Assembly (NCBI GenBank): GCA_021647505.1
Contig: JAKIUN010000020.1
Coordinates: 1-54,170 of the forward strand
Direction of reading: 5' to 3'
Origin: Gammaproteobacteria bacterium
GTDB lineage: Bacteria; Pseudomonadota; Gammaproteobacteria; SZUA-152
Length of the DNA stretch: 54,170 nucleotides
Shown: positions 11,262 to 20,215 of the stretch, in pieces
How positions within the stretch are numbered: position 1 is the stretch's first letter
How the letters are laid out: each line of letters begins with the position of its first letter
Notes under the pieces: generated by a model
Seen by the model: only the letters and a program-made list of their open reading frames with translations
What the model was told of the DNA's origin: nothing
Database searches by the model: none
Translations under genes and position numbers: made by a program

Positions 11262-12149
11262 TCAATTGTCGCCGCTGTCATGGAGTCCGGTTTTATACGC
11301 CTGGTACAATTCGTGTATGCGGAGAAACAGGGGGCCAGGCTTGCCGTTGCCCACGGGTTTGTCGTCAAGCGTGGTCACCGGCAGGACTTCCTTGGTGGAG
11401 CTAGTGACCCAGATCTCACTGGCGCGGGCGAGGTCTTCGCGGCGAATATCGCTTTCGCGGTGGGCGATGCCATGGGCCCCGGCCAACTCCAGGATGACAT
11501 CGCGGGTGATCCCCGGCAGTAGGTGCGGCCCCTTGGGCGGTGTGACCAGTATGCCGCCGGGCTTTTCGTCAAACACCGCGAACAGATTGCTGGCGGCGCC
11601 CTCGGTGGCGTAGCCGTCGCGGATCAGGATGGCCTCGGCGGCACCTGCGTCCAGTGCCGTTTGCCGCAGCAGGATGTTGGGCAGCAGGCTGATGGCCTTG
11701 ATGTGGCAGCGTGTCCAGCGGATGTCGTCGAGACTGATGGCCTTGATGCCCTGTGCGAGGATCTCGGCCGCCGCTGGATGCAGCGGGTTGCTCATGGCGA
11801 ATACTGTGGGTGTGGGATTTTCCGGCAGGGCGTGGTCGCGTGCCGCTGGGCCGCGGGTGACCTGTAGGTACACGGATTGGTCTCCGCCACCGTTTTCATC
11901 GACCAGCCTCTGGATCAGCGCCGCCCACTCCGCGCGCGCGTGTGGGTTGGGGATGCGTACTTCACCGAGGCTGTTTTCCAGCCGTCGCAGGTGTTCGCTC
12001 AGGCGAAAGGGGTGGCCGCCAAATACCGGGATCACCTCGTAGACGCCGTCACCAAAGATAAATCCACGATCAAGCACGGGCACGCAGGCATCTCCTGCGG
12101 GCAGGTTTTGGCCGTTCAGGTGGACGATGGGCATAGGGGTGGTGTCCAC
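11262..12149 (-). CDS. dat: D-amino-acid aminotransferase (class IV PLP)
   Basis: A 295-residue fold-type IV aminotransferase. It has DRGFIFGDGVYEVIPVFGG near residue 30, the PLP lysine in CHIKAISLLPNILL, the turn RDGYATEGAASNLF and the C-terminal EIWVTSSTKEVLPV. The position between dacA and ybeD-lipB is typical for the D-alanine transaminase that supplies D-glutamate or D-alanine for the wall, but branched-chain transaminases share the fold. The start is a GTG; an ATG five codons on is an alternative, and neither has a clear ribosome site. It is 4 bp from the dacA stop, so probably coupled. Confidence 0.88.
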   Translation of the reverse strand: MDTTPMPIVHLNGQNLPAGDACVPVLDRGFIFGDGVYEVIPVFGGHPFRLSEHLRRLENSLGEVRIPNPHARAEWAALIQRLVDENGGGDQSVYLQVTRGPAARDHALPENPTPTVFAMSNPLHPAAAEILAQGIKAISLDDIRWTRCHIKAISLLPNILLRQTALDAGAAEAILIRDGYATEGAASNLFAVFDEKPGGILVTPPKGPHLLPGITRDVILELAGAHGIAHRESDIRREDLARASEIWVTSSTKEVLPVTTLDDKPVGNGKPGPLFLRIHELYQAYKTGLHDSGDN

Positions 12150-12153
12150 CGCG

Positions 12154-13293
12154 TTATTCGAATATCAGCCGGACTTCGTCCACCAGGTTGCCGAACAGAC
12201 CGCCTTTGGCGACAGTGGTGAGAGATACCAGGTCACGCTGGGCGTATTGGGTGTCGGCAAGGTTGATGTTGACGGTGCCGAAGGCTTGGCCCTGCTGTGC
12301 CGGGGCGGTGATGCGATTGTCGATGCTCATGTTGGCCTGGAGTTTTTTGTATTGGCCCTTGGGGATGGTGATGTAGAGGTCTTCGGCCAGCCCCAGCGGC
12401 AGTTCTTCCTGCTCACCTTTCCAGATGCGCGCGGTGGTCAGCGGTTCGTTGGCGGTGTACAGGCGATGGGTCTCGAAGAAGCGGAAACCGTAGGTGAGCA
12501 GCTTTTGGCTCTCTTCGGTACGGATCTCTTCGCTGCGGGCGCCGAGGATGACGGAGATAAGGCGCATGTCATCGCGCAGCATGGAGGCGACCAGGCAATA
12601 GCCGGCGGCCTCGGTGTGGCCGGTCTTGATGCCGTCGACGTACTTGTTGCGCCACAGCAGCTTGTTGCGGTTGTACTGTTTGATATTGTTGAAGGTGAAT
12701 TCTTTTTGCGCGTACAGCTCGTAGTTCCCGGGGTAATCGCGGATCAGGGCCTGCGCCAGCTTGGCCAGGTCGCGCGGGGTGGTGTAATGATCCTTGTGTG
12801 GCAGGCCGGTGGCGTTGACGAAGTGGCTGTTTTCCATGCCCAGCTTGGTGGCGTGCTGATTCATCAGTGAGGCGAAGGCCTCTTCGCTGCCGGCCACGTG
12901 TTCGGCTAAGGCCACTGTGGCGTCGTTGCCGGACTGGATGATTATGCCGATGAGCAGGTCTTCGACGCTGACCTTTTTGCCCACCTCTACGAACATGCGT
13001 GAGCCGGGCATGCGCCAGGCCTTTTCGCTGATGATGACTTCATCGCTGAGGCTGATATTGCCCTCGGCCAACTCGTAGTCAATGACATAGGCGCTGAGCA
13101 TTTTGGTCAGGCTGGCGGGCTCCAGGCGTTTGTCGGCATCCTTTTCTGCCAGTACCTGGCCGCTGTGAAAATCGATCAGCAGATAGCCCTTGGCCTTGAT
13201 CTTGGGTACTGCGGGAATCAGCGTGGCGCTGTGAGCGGTGGCGGCGAGGGACACGAGAAACAGGCAGATAACGAGGAGTACGAGACGGCGCAT
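12154..13293 (-). CDS. dacA: D-alanyl-D-alanine carboxypeptidase (PBP5/6 type)
   Basis: Periplasmic enzyme that trims the terminal D-alanine from peptidoglycan stems. The start at 13293 gives 379 residues and a signal peptide (MRRLVLLVICLFLVSLAATAHS). The three active-site motifs are ASLTK (SxxK), SGND (SxN) and KTGHTEAAG (KTG). The C-terminal PBP5 beta domain ends in an amphipathic helix-like GNLVDEVRLIFE, expected to anchor it to the inner-membrane face. An upstream in-frame extension would add 31 non-signal residues and is unlikely. It lies between rlpA and dat in the elongasome cluster. Confidence 0.95.
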   Translation of the reverse strand: MRRLVLLVICLFLVSLAATAHSATLIPAVPKIKAKGYLLIDFHSGQVLAEKDADKRLEPASLTKMLSAYVIDYELAEGNISLSDEVIISEKAWRMPGSRMFVEVGKKVSVEDLLIGIIIQSGNDATVALAEHVAGSEEAFASLMNQHATKLGMENSHFVNATGLPHKDHYTTPRDLAKLAQALIRDYPGNYELYAQKEFTFNNIKQYNRNKLLWRNKYVDGIKTGHTEAAGYCLVASMLRDDMRLISVILGARSEEIRTEESQKLLTYGFRFFETHRLYTANEPLTTARIWKGEQEELPLGLAEDLYITIPKGQYKKLQANMSIDNRITAPAQQGQAFGTVNINLADTQYAQRDLVSLTTVAKGGLFGNLVDEVRLIFE

Positions 13294-13402
13294 GGTAGTG
13301 GTGATCTTCACGGTTGTTAATGACGTTGTTGAATAACATTGCGGGACAGGAAAATGGCCGTCAGAATAGCCGTTTTCGGCCTGCATGACTAGCAGTGAGC
13401 AA

Positions 13403-14191
13403 CTATTCTCCCCGGATTACGTGGGCATCATTGATACCGTGCGGTGAGAGGCGAGAGGCGAGCTGCCGGGCGGCCTGTTCCGAGCCCAGCGGGCCGATGT
13501 GCACGCGGTAGACCTGCTGCTGGCTGTTGATGAGCACGTTCTCGCCGGTCAGACTGATCAGGCGCGAGAGCATGAGTTCGGCGTTGGCGCGCTCGCCGAA
13601 GGCGCCTACCTGCAGGTAGACCTGATCATCGCCTGTCCTGCCGGTGGCGGCAGGCGGGTTTGTTGCTGGCCGCGTTGTCGTGGATTTTCGAAGATCAATG
13701 GCGCGCACATTCACGCGGGCGGTGCCAGCGGTGTACACCCCCAGTTTTTTCGCCGCCACGTAGGAGAGATCGATGATGCGGCCAGCGATGAAGGGGCCGC
13801 GATCATTGACGCGCAGGATGGCCTTGCGGCCGTTTTCCAGGTTGGTGACCTCCACATAGGAGGGAATAGGCAGGGTCTTGTGCGCGGCGGTCATGGCGTA
13901 CATGTCGTAGGGCTCACCGCTGGAGGTGCGCCGGCCATGGAACTTGGTGCCGTACCACGAGGCTTGGCCCTGCTGTTGATAGCCCCTGTGATCGTCGAGT
14001 ACGTAATAGGTCTTGCCGGCCACCTGATAGGAGCGTGGATTACCGTACTTGCTGTAAGGTTCGATCCTCGGCACGGCGTCGGCAGTACCGCTGGCGTCGA
14101 CGTGGCGATCAGGCGCACCATCTTGTATTTCCCGGGAGCCGCAGGCACTGAGCAGCAGTGCGATGACAAAACCGAGCAGCAGGCGGGGCAT
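13403..14191 (-). CDS. rlpA: RlpA family septal-ring lytic transglycosylase, lipoprotein
   Basis: The start at 14191 gives 262 residues with a lipoprotein signal (MPRLLLGFVIALLLSACGS, lipobox LSAC). A double-psi beta-barrel domain follows: QASWYGTKFHGRRTSSGE, YVEVTNLENGRKAILRVNDR and GRIIDLSYVAAKKLG. The C-terminal 75 residues form a SPOR domain (YLQVGAFGERANAELM, YRVHIGPL), which binds denuded septal glycan. In Pseudomonas, RlpA is a lytic transglycosylase acting on such strands. The conserved catalytic-region aspartate in VNDRGPF is present. A longer in-frame ATG upstream lacks a signal sequence and is rejected. A 98-bp gap separates it from mltB. Confidence 0.93.
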   Translation of the reverse strand: MPRLLLGFVIALLLSACGSREIQDGAPDRHVDASGTADAVPRIEPYSKYGNPRSYQVAGKTYYVLDDHRGYQQQGQASWYGTKFHGRRTSSGEPYDMYAMTAAHKTLPIPSYVEVTNLENGRKAILRVNDRGPFIAGRIIDLSYVAAKKLGVYTAGTARVNVRAIDLRKSTTTRPATNPPAATGRTGDDQVYLQVGAFGERANAELMLSRLISLTGENVLINSQQQVYRVHIGPLGSEQAARQLASRLSPHGINDAHVIRGE

Positions 14192-14289
14192 TTGTCGCCC
14201 CCAGGTTACGGTGGGCCAGCGTTGGTGCGCACAACTGCAATCGCGGCCTGAGGGGCCGTTGCTACGGTGGGCTAGGCACATGTTGGCCA

Positions 14290-15297
14290 TTAGCCATCAC
14301 GCTCCGCGCTGATGGCCTGTCCCAGCTGATACACCGCCATGGCATACAGCGGGCTGTGGTTATAGCGGGTGATGGTGTAGAAATTATTCAGTCCCAGCCA
14401 GTAGTCGAATTGACCACCCTTCTTTTCGAAGGCAATGAGCGCGGCGGAGGCCTCAGGAGGTAGCGGGGTCAGTGCGGTGACGCCCTGCTGGCGAAATTCC
14501 TTCACCGTGGTGTGCGGTTTGATACCCGCTTCGAGCAGGGGCGCAATGCGCTCACTGCTGGCCATGGCGTAGCTGCCCACGGGTTTGCCCGGTTGCCATT
14601 TGTGGCGTTTGAGGTAGTTGGCCACGCTGCCGATGGCATCCGTGGTGTTGTTCCACAGGTCACGCTTGCCGTCGCCATCGAAATCCACGGCGTAGTGGCG
14701 GTAGCTGCTGGAGATGAACTGCGCCTTGCCCATGGCGCCGGCGTAGGAGCCCTTGATGGTGAGTGGGTCGAGGGATTCCTCGCGAGCCAGCAGCAGGTAT
14801 TGCTCTAATTCGCTGCGGAAGAATTTGGCGCGTTTAGGATAGGCGAAGGCCAGGGTGCTGAGGGAATCCATCACCCGCCAGCTGCCTTTGTGGCGGCCAT
14901 AGCGGGTTTCCACGCCGATGATGGCGACGATGATCTCCGGGGGGATGCCGTAGGCCTGTTCGGCGCGTTTCAGGTCGGCCTCATTTTCGTTCCAGAATTT
15001 CACGCCCTCGCTGATGCGCGTCTTGGTGACGAAGATGGGACGGTACTCATGCCAGGGCTTACCTTCCGCCGGGCGGGTGATGGCGTCGATGATCTTCTGC
15101 TTCATGCGCACCTGTTCGAAGAGGGTGCTCAGCTCGTCACCGTCGAAACCGTGCTTGCTGGTCATTTCGTCGATGAATACCTGTACTTCAGGCCGCTGGG
15201 TGGGGATTTCCTTGTCCAGTTCACCAGCAAAGACGGCATTGCCGGCTAACAGGCTGGCGGCCAGCAGGATGGTTGAGCGTAGTGGCTGTTTTTGCAT
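14290..15297 (-). CDS. mltB: Membrane-bound lytic murein transglycosylase B
   Basis: Cleaves the glycan backbone of peptidoglycan to 1,6-anhydro products. With the start at 15297 it has 335 residues and a signal peptide ending at AVFAGE. The catalytic glutamate lies in IIGVETRYGRHKG, with the family blocks YAGAMGKAQFISSSYRHYAVDFDGDGKRD (in part) and NFYTITRYNHSPLYAMAV. No lipobox cysteine is obvious, so the soluble-periplasmic form is more likely than a lipoprotein. An ATG 13 codons upstream is an alternative start. It lies between an AT-rich islet and rlpA. Confidence 0.93.
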   Translation of the reverse strand: MQKQPLRSTILLAASLLAGNAVFAGELDKEIPTQRPEVQVFIDEMTSKHGFDGDELSTLFEQVRMKQKIIDAITRPAEGKPWHEYRPIFVTKTRISEGVKFWNENEADLKRAEQAYGIPPEIIVAIIGVETRYGRHKGSWRVMDSLSTLAFAYPKRAKFFRSELEQYLLLAREESLDPLTIKGSYAGAMGKAQFISSSYRHYAVDFDGDGKRDLWNNTTDAIGSVANYLKRHKWQPGKPVGSYAMASSERIAPLLEAGIKPHTTVKEFRQQGVTALTPLPPEASAALIAFEKKGGQFDYWLGLNNFYTITRYNHSPLYAMAVYQLGQAISAERDG

Positions 15298-15558
15298 AGG
15301 GTTCTGTTTAGCATATAGCTCTCGTTTTGATGTCATTTCGGGTGCCGGTCGATATTTGGTACACCCTGAAATCGATGAGAATGTCTATTTGCTGTTTGCC
15401 TCTTGTCAGATTGATGATTCGATAGCGTCCGTAGAGCAGGATTTTTATTCTCCCTTTCGGGAGCGAGTGGTGTAGGTAGCCGATTTTTGGGAAGTCCAGT
15501 AATGCCTGAGATTTTTCATGGATGTTTTTGGCCGCCGCAGTGGTAGGTCAGTAAAATG

Positions 15559-15897
15559 TTATTTTATATGCGACGCCCCTGACATGTAAAAATCTGTTCT
15601 CATAGAGGCTGCGTTAACTTTCATGCAGATAATGTAGTGATTGCCTTCATTGCTTTTGAGCTTACGCAAGACAAATTGACGGACTTGTTTTTGCCCCCAC
15701 TTTACCACAGAACCTCCTCCAAACGGTCTTGGCACTAAATCCATCATACGGTCACACGCTTTTGTTTTATTGATGAGGGTTTCTAACACCTTAAAAGTAT
15801 CGATTGATATGCGCCAGTTCTTGGTTTGAGAGCCATAAAATTTTGACAAAATATCCCGCATATCGCTCTTTTCTTGCTCGGTTATTGGCTGTGTCAT
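15559..15897 (-). CDS. Hypothetical protein of AT-rich islet
   Basis: A 112-residue protein I do not recognise. It begins MTQPITEQEKSDMRDILSKF, is charged and probably alpha/beta, and contains LVPRPFGGGSVVKWGQKQV followed by a predicted strand (NEGNHYIICMKV). There is no signal peptide or membrane segment. Base composition is clearly more AT-rich than the surrounding cell-wall genes. It lies 12 bp after a lipoprotein gene of similar composition, and the pair splits the usual rodA-mltB adjacency, suggesting horizontal insertion. An immunity or accessory role is possible but not shown. Confidence 0.6.
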   Translation of the reverse strand: MTQPITEQEKSDMRDILSKFYGSQTKNWRISIDTFKVLETLINKTKACDRMMDLVPRPFGGGSVVKWGQKQVRQFVLRKLKSNEGNHYIICMKVNAASMRTDFYMSGASHIK

Positions 15898-15909
15898 GTT
15901 CCACCCTGC

Positions 15910-16551
15910 TTATAGTGCGTAGCTATGTAATGTTGAAATGAATCGGTGAAAACGTTCTTCTGTGAAATCATATAGATCAATCATTGTCGCAGTATCGGGG
16001 TTGCGGTTATCCAGAACGATGATTTGATATTGGTTTTTTATGTTAGAAACATGCGTTTTTTCTGTAAGGTAATAGAAAACAGTTAAATGGTCGCGTTTAA
16101 AATAAGCGGGAGTTGCCAAATCAAACGATGACAGCTTAAAGCCCCTCACGCTGTGTAAAATAACATCACTAGGTTTTGTTGTTTCAAGGGTTTTGAAGTC
16201 CTTCAGAAATACCAAATCCATAAAATCATGTATGTTAATGCTGGTATCTTCCAGGCCAATATCGGCAACTGATAATGTGGTTGTCCCCAGCTTCCATCCA
16301 TTGTTTGATAAAAGGAGAAGAATATTATCCTGTTGAGAGATTCTAAATAGCGCATTATCAACGGTAAATTCTAAGGCTGGACTCGCAGTTATTGCTATCC
16401 CTTCTGCTTCCTGATAACGGTTTTCTATGGGGGTTGCGGTTATATTACACGCAGGAATGTGACAAGTGGTTATATATGGGGATGTTGTTGGCGAAGAGGC
16501 ACATCCCCCCAGCGTGACCAGGCTTATCAGTAGAAAAACAGGGTTTCTCAT
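15910..16551 (-). CDS. Hypothetical lipoprotein of AT-rich islet
   Basis: 213 residues with a lipoprotein signal (MRNPVFLLISLVTLGGCAS, lipobox LGGC). The mature part starts with a Thr/Ser/Cys-rich stretch (SPYITTCHIPACNITATP), then looks like a beta-rich domain with no family I recognise. The serine after the cysteine (Ala-Ser) does not block outer-membrane sorting by the +2 rule. It shares the low GC of its 12-bp neighbour, and the two are likely one operon. They sit between rodA and mltB where nothing is usually found. Confidence 0.7.
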   Translation of the reverse strand: MRNPVFLLISLVTLGGCASSPTTSPYITTCHIPACNITATPIENRYQEAEGIAITASPALEFTVDNALFRISQQDNILLLLSNNGWKLGTTTLSVADIGLEDTSINIHDFMDLVFLKDFKTLETTKPSDVILHSVRGFKLSSFDLATPAYFKRDHLTVFYYLTEKTHVSNIKNQYQIIVLDNRNPDTATMIDLYDFTEERFHRFISTLHSYAL

Positions 16552-16725
16552 TGTTTTACCATGTCCGTTGTTAACGAGCTGATTATATAGGCATTACAGG
16601 TGTTTTGCCGCATTTATGGGTTCGTGAAGCGTGTGCACAACATGGATTTTCTGTGTAGGGATGCGATAAAAGATGAAATTTGTTTCCACGTTTTCCGCCG
16701 TTGGTGCTCAAGCCGTATGATTTTT

Positions 16726-17853
16726 CTACCGCGGCAACAGCTTGCGATGGGTATGAATCGACATAAGGATACCGAAAGCCGCCATCAGGGTCACCATCGA
16801 GGTACCGCCGTAGCTGACCAGCGGCAGGGGTAGGCCGACCACTGGTAGCAGGCCGGTGACCATGCCGATATTGACGAAGATATAGATGAAGAAGGTCATC
16901 ACCAGGCTGCCGGCCAGCAGACGGGTGAAGGTGTCCTGTGCCTGCACGGCGATCAGCAGGCCTCGCATGATAATGAACAGATAGATGGCCAGTAGCACGA
17001 GGATGCCGAGCAGACCGAATTCCTCGGCGTAGGCGGCGAAGATGAAGTCGGTGGAGCGCTCGGGCAGGAAGTTGAGCTGCGATTGGGTGCCGTTGAGCCA
17101 GCCCTTGCCGTAGAGGCCGCCGGAGCCGATGGCGATCTTCGACTGGATAATGTGGTAGCCGGCGCCCAGTGGATCCTGTTCCGGGTTGAGAAAGGTAAGC
17201 ACACGCTGGCGCTGATAGTCGTGCATGAAGTACCACAGCACTGGTGCGAGGGCGGCGCCGAGGGCGGCGAAACCGGCCACCACGCGCCACCGAATGCCGG
17301 CGAACAACAGTACGAAGATACCGGCGCTGGCTACTAACAGGGCGGTGCCCAGGTCAGGCTGTTTGGCGATTAGCAAGGTTGGCACGAGAATGATCAGGCT
17401 GGCGATGGCGAGGCGTTTCGCCGTCGGCGGCAGTGGGTGGTCGCTGAGATACCAGGCCACCATCATCGGCATGGCCAGCTTCATCACCTCCGAGGGCTGA
17501 AAACGGAAAACGCCCAGACCCAGCCAGCGCTGCGCGCCCTTGCCGATCTCGCCGGCCACCAGTACCGCTACCAGCAGGCCGAGGCCGATGGCGAAGACCC
17601 ACGGCGCCCAGCGTTTCAGCGGTGCCGGATTGAGCTGGGCGATGGCGAACATCACTGTGAAGCCCAGCCCCAGGCGCACCACCTGCCGCCACACCAGATC
17701 AATGTTCTGCCCGCTGGCGCTGTACAGTATGAACAAACTGATGCCTGACAGCAGCAGCAGGCCGAGCAGCAGCGGCGGGTCGATGTGCAGACTCTGCGCC
17801 AGACTGCGGCGGCGCTGGCCGAGGTCGTGGACAGGCGTGTCGAGCAGGCTCAT
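16726..17853 (-). CDS. rodA: Peptidoglycan glycosyltransferase RodA
   Basis: SEDS-family polymerase of lipid II in the elongation complex. The 375-residue protein has about ten hydrophobic segments. Family motifs include RVLTFLNPEQDPLGAGYHI (in part), QSKIAIGSGGLYGKGW and the C-terminal VGLPLPLVSYGGTS. It overlaps mrdA by 4 bp, so RodA and its partner PBP2 are made together. The position at the end of the mre-mrd series is classical, except that a foreign-looking islet follows instead of mltB. Confidence 0.96.
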   Translation of the reverse strand: MSLLDTPVHDLGQRRRSLAQSLHIDPPLLLGLLLLSGISLFILYSASGQNIDLVWRQVVRLGLGFTVMFAIAQLNPAPLKRWAPWVFAIGLGLLVAVLVAGEIGKGAQRWLGLGVFRFQPSEVMKLAMPMMVAWYLSDHPLPPTAKRLAIASLIILVPTLLIAKQPDLGTALLVASAGIFVLLFAGIRWRVVAGFAALGAALAPVLWYFMHDYQRQRVLTFLNPEQDPLGAGYHIIQSKIAIGSGGLYGKGWLNGTQSQLNFLPERSTDFIFAAYAEEFGLLGILVLLAIYLFIIMRGLLIAVQAQDTFTRLLAGSLVMTFFIYIFVNIGMVTGLLPVVGLPLPLVSYGGTSMVTLMAAFGILMSIHTHRKLLPR

Positions 17854-19736
17854 GGGGTCATCTCTCCAGTATTCGAGGTGTCGTGAAGGTGCCCTTTGTC
17901 CAGTAGCCAGGCATCCATCACTTTGCGCGCGATGGGTGCCGCCACGGCGCCACCGCTGCCACCATTCTCGACGATCACGGCGACGGCGATTTTCGGCTCA
18001 TGCGCCGGTGCAAAGGCGATGAACAGAGCGTGGTCGCGCAGGCGCTTCTGGATATCCTCTTCCACATATTCTTCATCCTGCTTAATGCCAAAGACCTGCG
18101 CGGTGCCGGTTTTGCCGGCAATCTTGTAGGGGGCGTCGAGGCCGATACGCTGCGCAGTGCCTCGTGGGCTGTGGACTACGTCGGTCATGGCCTTGATGAT
18201 GTAGTGCCAGTTGGCGTGGTCTTCCACCGGTACGGCGATGTTGAGAACCACCGGGAAGTCCACCACATCGCCCGTGTCCGGATCTTCCGTGGCGGCGACG
18301 ATGCGCGGCCGCAGGTGTTGGCCATAAGTGGAGAGGGTGGCGGTGGCGGAGGCCAGGGCCAGCGGTGTGACCAGGTTGAAGCCCTGGCCGATACCGGTGA
18401 TCAGGGTCTCACCGGGATACCAGGGCTCGCGCTTGGCGTGGCGTTTCCACTCCCGTGAGGGCACTAGTCCGGCCAGTTCACCGCTGATGTCGATGCCAGT
18501 GAGATCGTTGAAACCGAAGGGTTCGAGGAAGCTGGAGATACGGTCGATGCCGAGGGCCAGTGCCAGATCGTAGTAATACACATCGCAGGATTCCACCAGC
18601 GAACGGTTTAGGGCCACCGGGCCGTGGCCGCTCTTTTTCCAGTCACGGTACCTGTGGTCGTGGCCGTCCAGCTTGTACCAGCCAGGGCAGTAGATGCTGG
18701 CATTGGGCTCCACCACACCGTATTCCAGCCCGGCCAGGCCGATGAAGGACTTGAGGGTGGAGCCGGGCGGGTAACGGCCGCGTAGCACGCGGTTGAACAG
18801 CGGTTGGTCGGGAGAGTCGCGCAGGGCGTGGTAGCTCTTGCTGTCGATGCCGCCGACGAACAAATTAGGGTTGAATCCGGGCATGCTGGCCAATACCAGC
18901 ACGCTGCCGTCGCGGGGGTCGATGGCCACCACTGCGCCGCGTTCTTCACCCAAGGCCTGCTCGGCGATGCGCTGCATGTCGGCATCGAGGGTCAGGTGCA
19001 GGTTGAGGCCGGGTTCCGGTGGGGTCTGTTCCAGCACGCGTAGGGTACGGCCCTGGGCGTTGGTTTCTACCTGCTGTACGCCCACCTCGCCGTGCAGGAT
19101 GTCCTCGTAAAATTTCTCCACACCCGTTTTGCCGATGAAGTCGGTGCCTTCATAGTTGCTGGTGTCGATAGTTTGCAGTTCACGCTCGTTGATGCGGCCG
19201 ACATAGCCGAGGGCGTGTACCGCGAGGTTGCCCTGTGGATAGTGGCGGTAGAGGCGTGCGGTGATGTCGACGCCGGGGAAACGATGGCGGTTGACGGCGA
19301 AGCGCGCCACCTCTTCGTCAGACAGGCGTGTGCGCAGGGTGATGGGTTTGAAGCGGCGACTGCTTTGGTAGCGCTTGCGGAAACGTTGTTCGTCGTCCCC
19401 GGTGATGGTAATGAGTTGGCGCAGCTGTTCGATGGTGACATCGACGTCATCCACTTGCTCAGGGACGATTTGTAGGCTGTAACTGGGCAGGTTCTGCGCC
19501 AGTAGTACGCCATTGCGATCGAAGATCAGGCCACGGGTGGGCGGCAGGGCAGCAATGTGTACGCGATTATTTTCTGACTGCACGGCGTAGCTGTCATGCT
19601 CGATGACCTGCAGGTTTACCAGCCGTGTCATCAGCATCAGCATCAGTACGACGGTGAAGGCCAGTGCGGTGATGGTTCGGTGGGTAAACAGCCGGGTTTC
19701 GCGGAAGTGATCTTTGAGGGTGGTGGGTTTAGCCAT
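17850..19736 (-). CDS. mrdA: Penicillin-binding protein 2 (elongasome transpeptidase)
   Basis: Cross-links peptidoglycan during lateral wall growth. The 628-residue protein has an N-terminal membrane helix (about residues 20-45), a dimerisation/pedestal region and a transpeptidase domain with STLK (326-329; S326 catalytic), SCD (383-385) and KTGT (542-545). The sequence PPGSTLKS differs slightly from the common PPGSTFKP. It is the first gene of a mrdA-rodA pair. The 479-bp gap to mreD upstream contains a large nested palindrome, so mrdA may need its own promoter. Confidence 0.96.
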   Translation of the reverse strand: MAKPTTLKDHFRETRLFTHRTITALAFTVVLMLMLMTRLVNLQVIEHDSYAVQSENNRVHIAALPPTRGLIFDRNGVLLAQNLPSYSLQIVPEQVDDVDVTIEQLRQLITITGDDEQRFRKRYQSSRRFKPITLRTRLSDEEVARFAVNRHRFPGVDITARLYRHYPQGNLAVHALGYVGRINERELQTIDTSNYEGTDFIGKTGVEKFYEDILHGEVGVQQVETNAQGRTLRVLEQTPPEPGLNLHLTLDADMQRIAEQALGEERGAVVAIDPRDGSVLVLASMPGFNPNLFVGGIDSKSYHALRDSPDQPLFNRVLRGRYPPGSTLKSFIGLAGLEYGVVEPNASIYCPGWYKLDGHDHRYRDWKKSGHGPVALNRSLVESCDVYYYDLALALGIDRISSFLEPFGFNDLTGIDISGELAGLVPSREWKRHAKREPWYPGETLITGIGQGFNLVTPLALASATATLSTYGQHLRPRIVAATEDPDTGDVVDFPVVLNIAVPVEDHANWHYIIKAMTDVVHSPRGTAQRIGLDAPYKIAGKTGTAQVFGIKQDEEYVEEDIQKRLRDHALFIAFAPAHEPKIAVAVIVENGGSGGAVAAPIARKVMDAWLLDKGHLHDTSNTGEMTP

Positions 19737-19858
19737 GGCTCGCTCGCGTCACTTATTACTGCGAAGGCTAGTGTAGCGTCTCATACTAAGTGACGGCGGC
19801 TGCGCGGTATTGTTGTCGCATGCTTCACTCAGCGGGCGAGCAGGGTAGTTGTGGATAA

Positions 19859-20142
19859 TATTAACCCGGCAATAATATAGATTATGTTCAGCCGTCGTGT
19901 GCCGATGCGCAGCAATGCATCGAAGCGCCGTTGTAGTGGGCCTACTGCAAGCTTCGATAACGCAGTCTGCGCATCGGCACACGACGGCCTTTCTTTTTGA
20001 AAACAATCGGCTGGGACGCCAGGCATACGCCAGTCCGGCGTTGCCACGCTTGCCAATGGAACTACCATTGGCTGCGCGTGCCGCCTTGGTCTGGTGTACG
20101 CCTGGCGTCCTGAACATGATCTATATTGTTGCCGGGTTAATA
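19859..20142. mobile_element. 284-bp nested palindromic element (MITE-like) between mreD and mrdA
   Basis: Outer inverted repeats of 33 bp (19859-19891 and 20110-20142, beginning TATTAACCCGGCAA) match at all but two positions. Inside are two large hairpins. The first has perfect 21-bp arms at 19892-19912 and 19967-19987, with a further CGAAGC/GCTTCG stem inside. The second pairs about 20020-20038 with 20091-20109 with two mismatches and holds an inner perfect GCCAATGG/CCATTGGC stem. No open frame inside looks like a real protein. The rest of the 19737-20215 gap shows no gene. Confidence 0.75.
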
Positions 20143-20215
20143 GCTTGCATAACAGTCACTGAGTCTCGGTATAGCGCGGTCAGCTGATTTAATCCAGGAT
20201 GATGCGTTCGTGCGT

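Noticed and set aside
15450-15463. CTCCC-TTTC-GGGAG hairpin as a terminator upstream of mltB
   Set aside because: The stem is only 5 bp and is followed by A-rich sequence on the relevant strand, not a U-tract.
19749-20187. Frames inside the mreD-mrdA palindrome
   Set aside because: Palindromic sequence yields mirrored frames on both strands, with no ribosome sites or family similarity.
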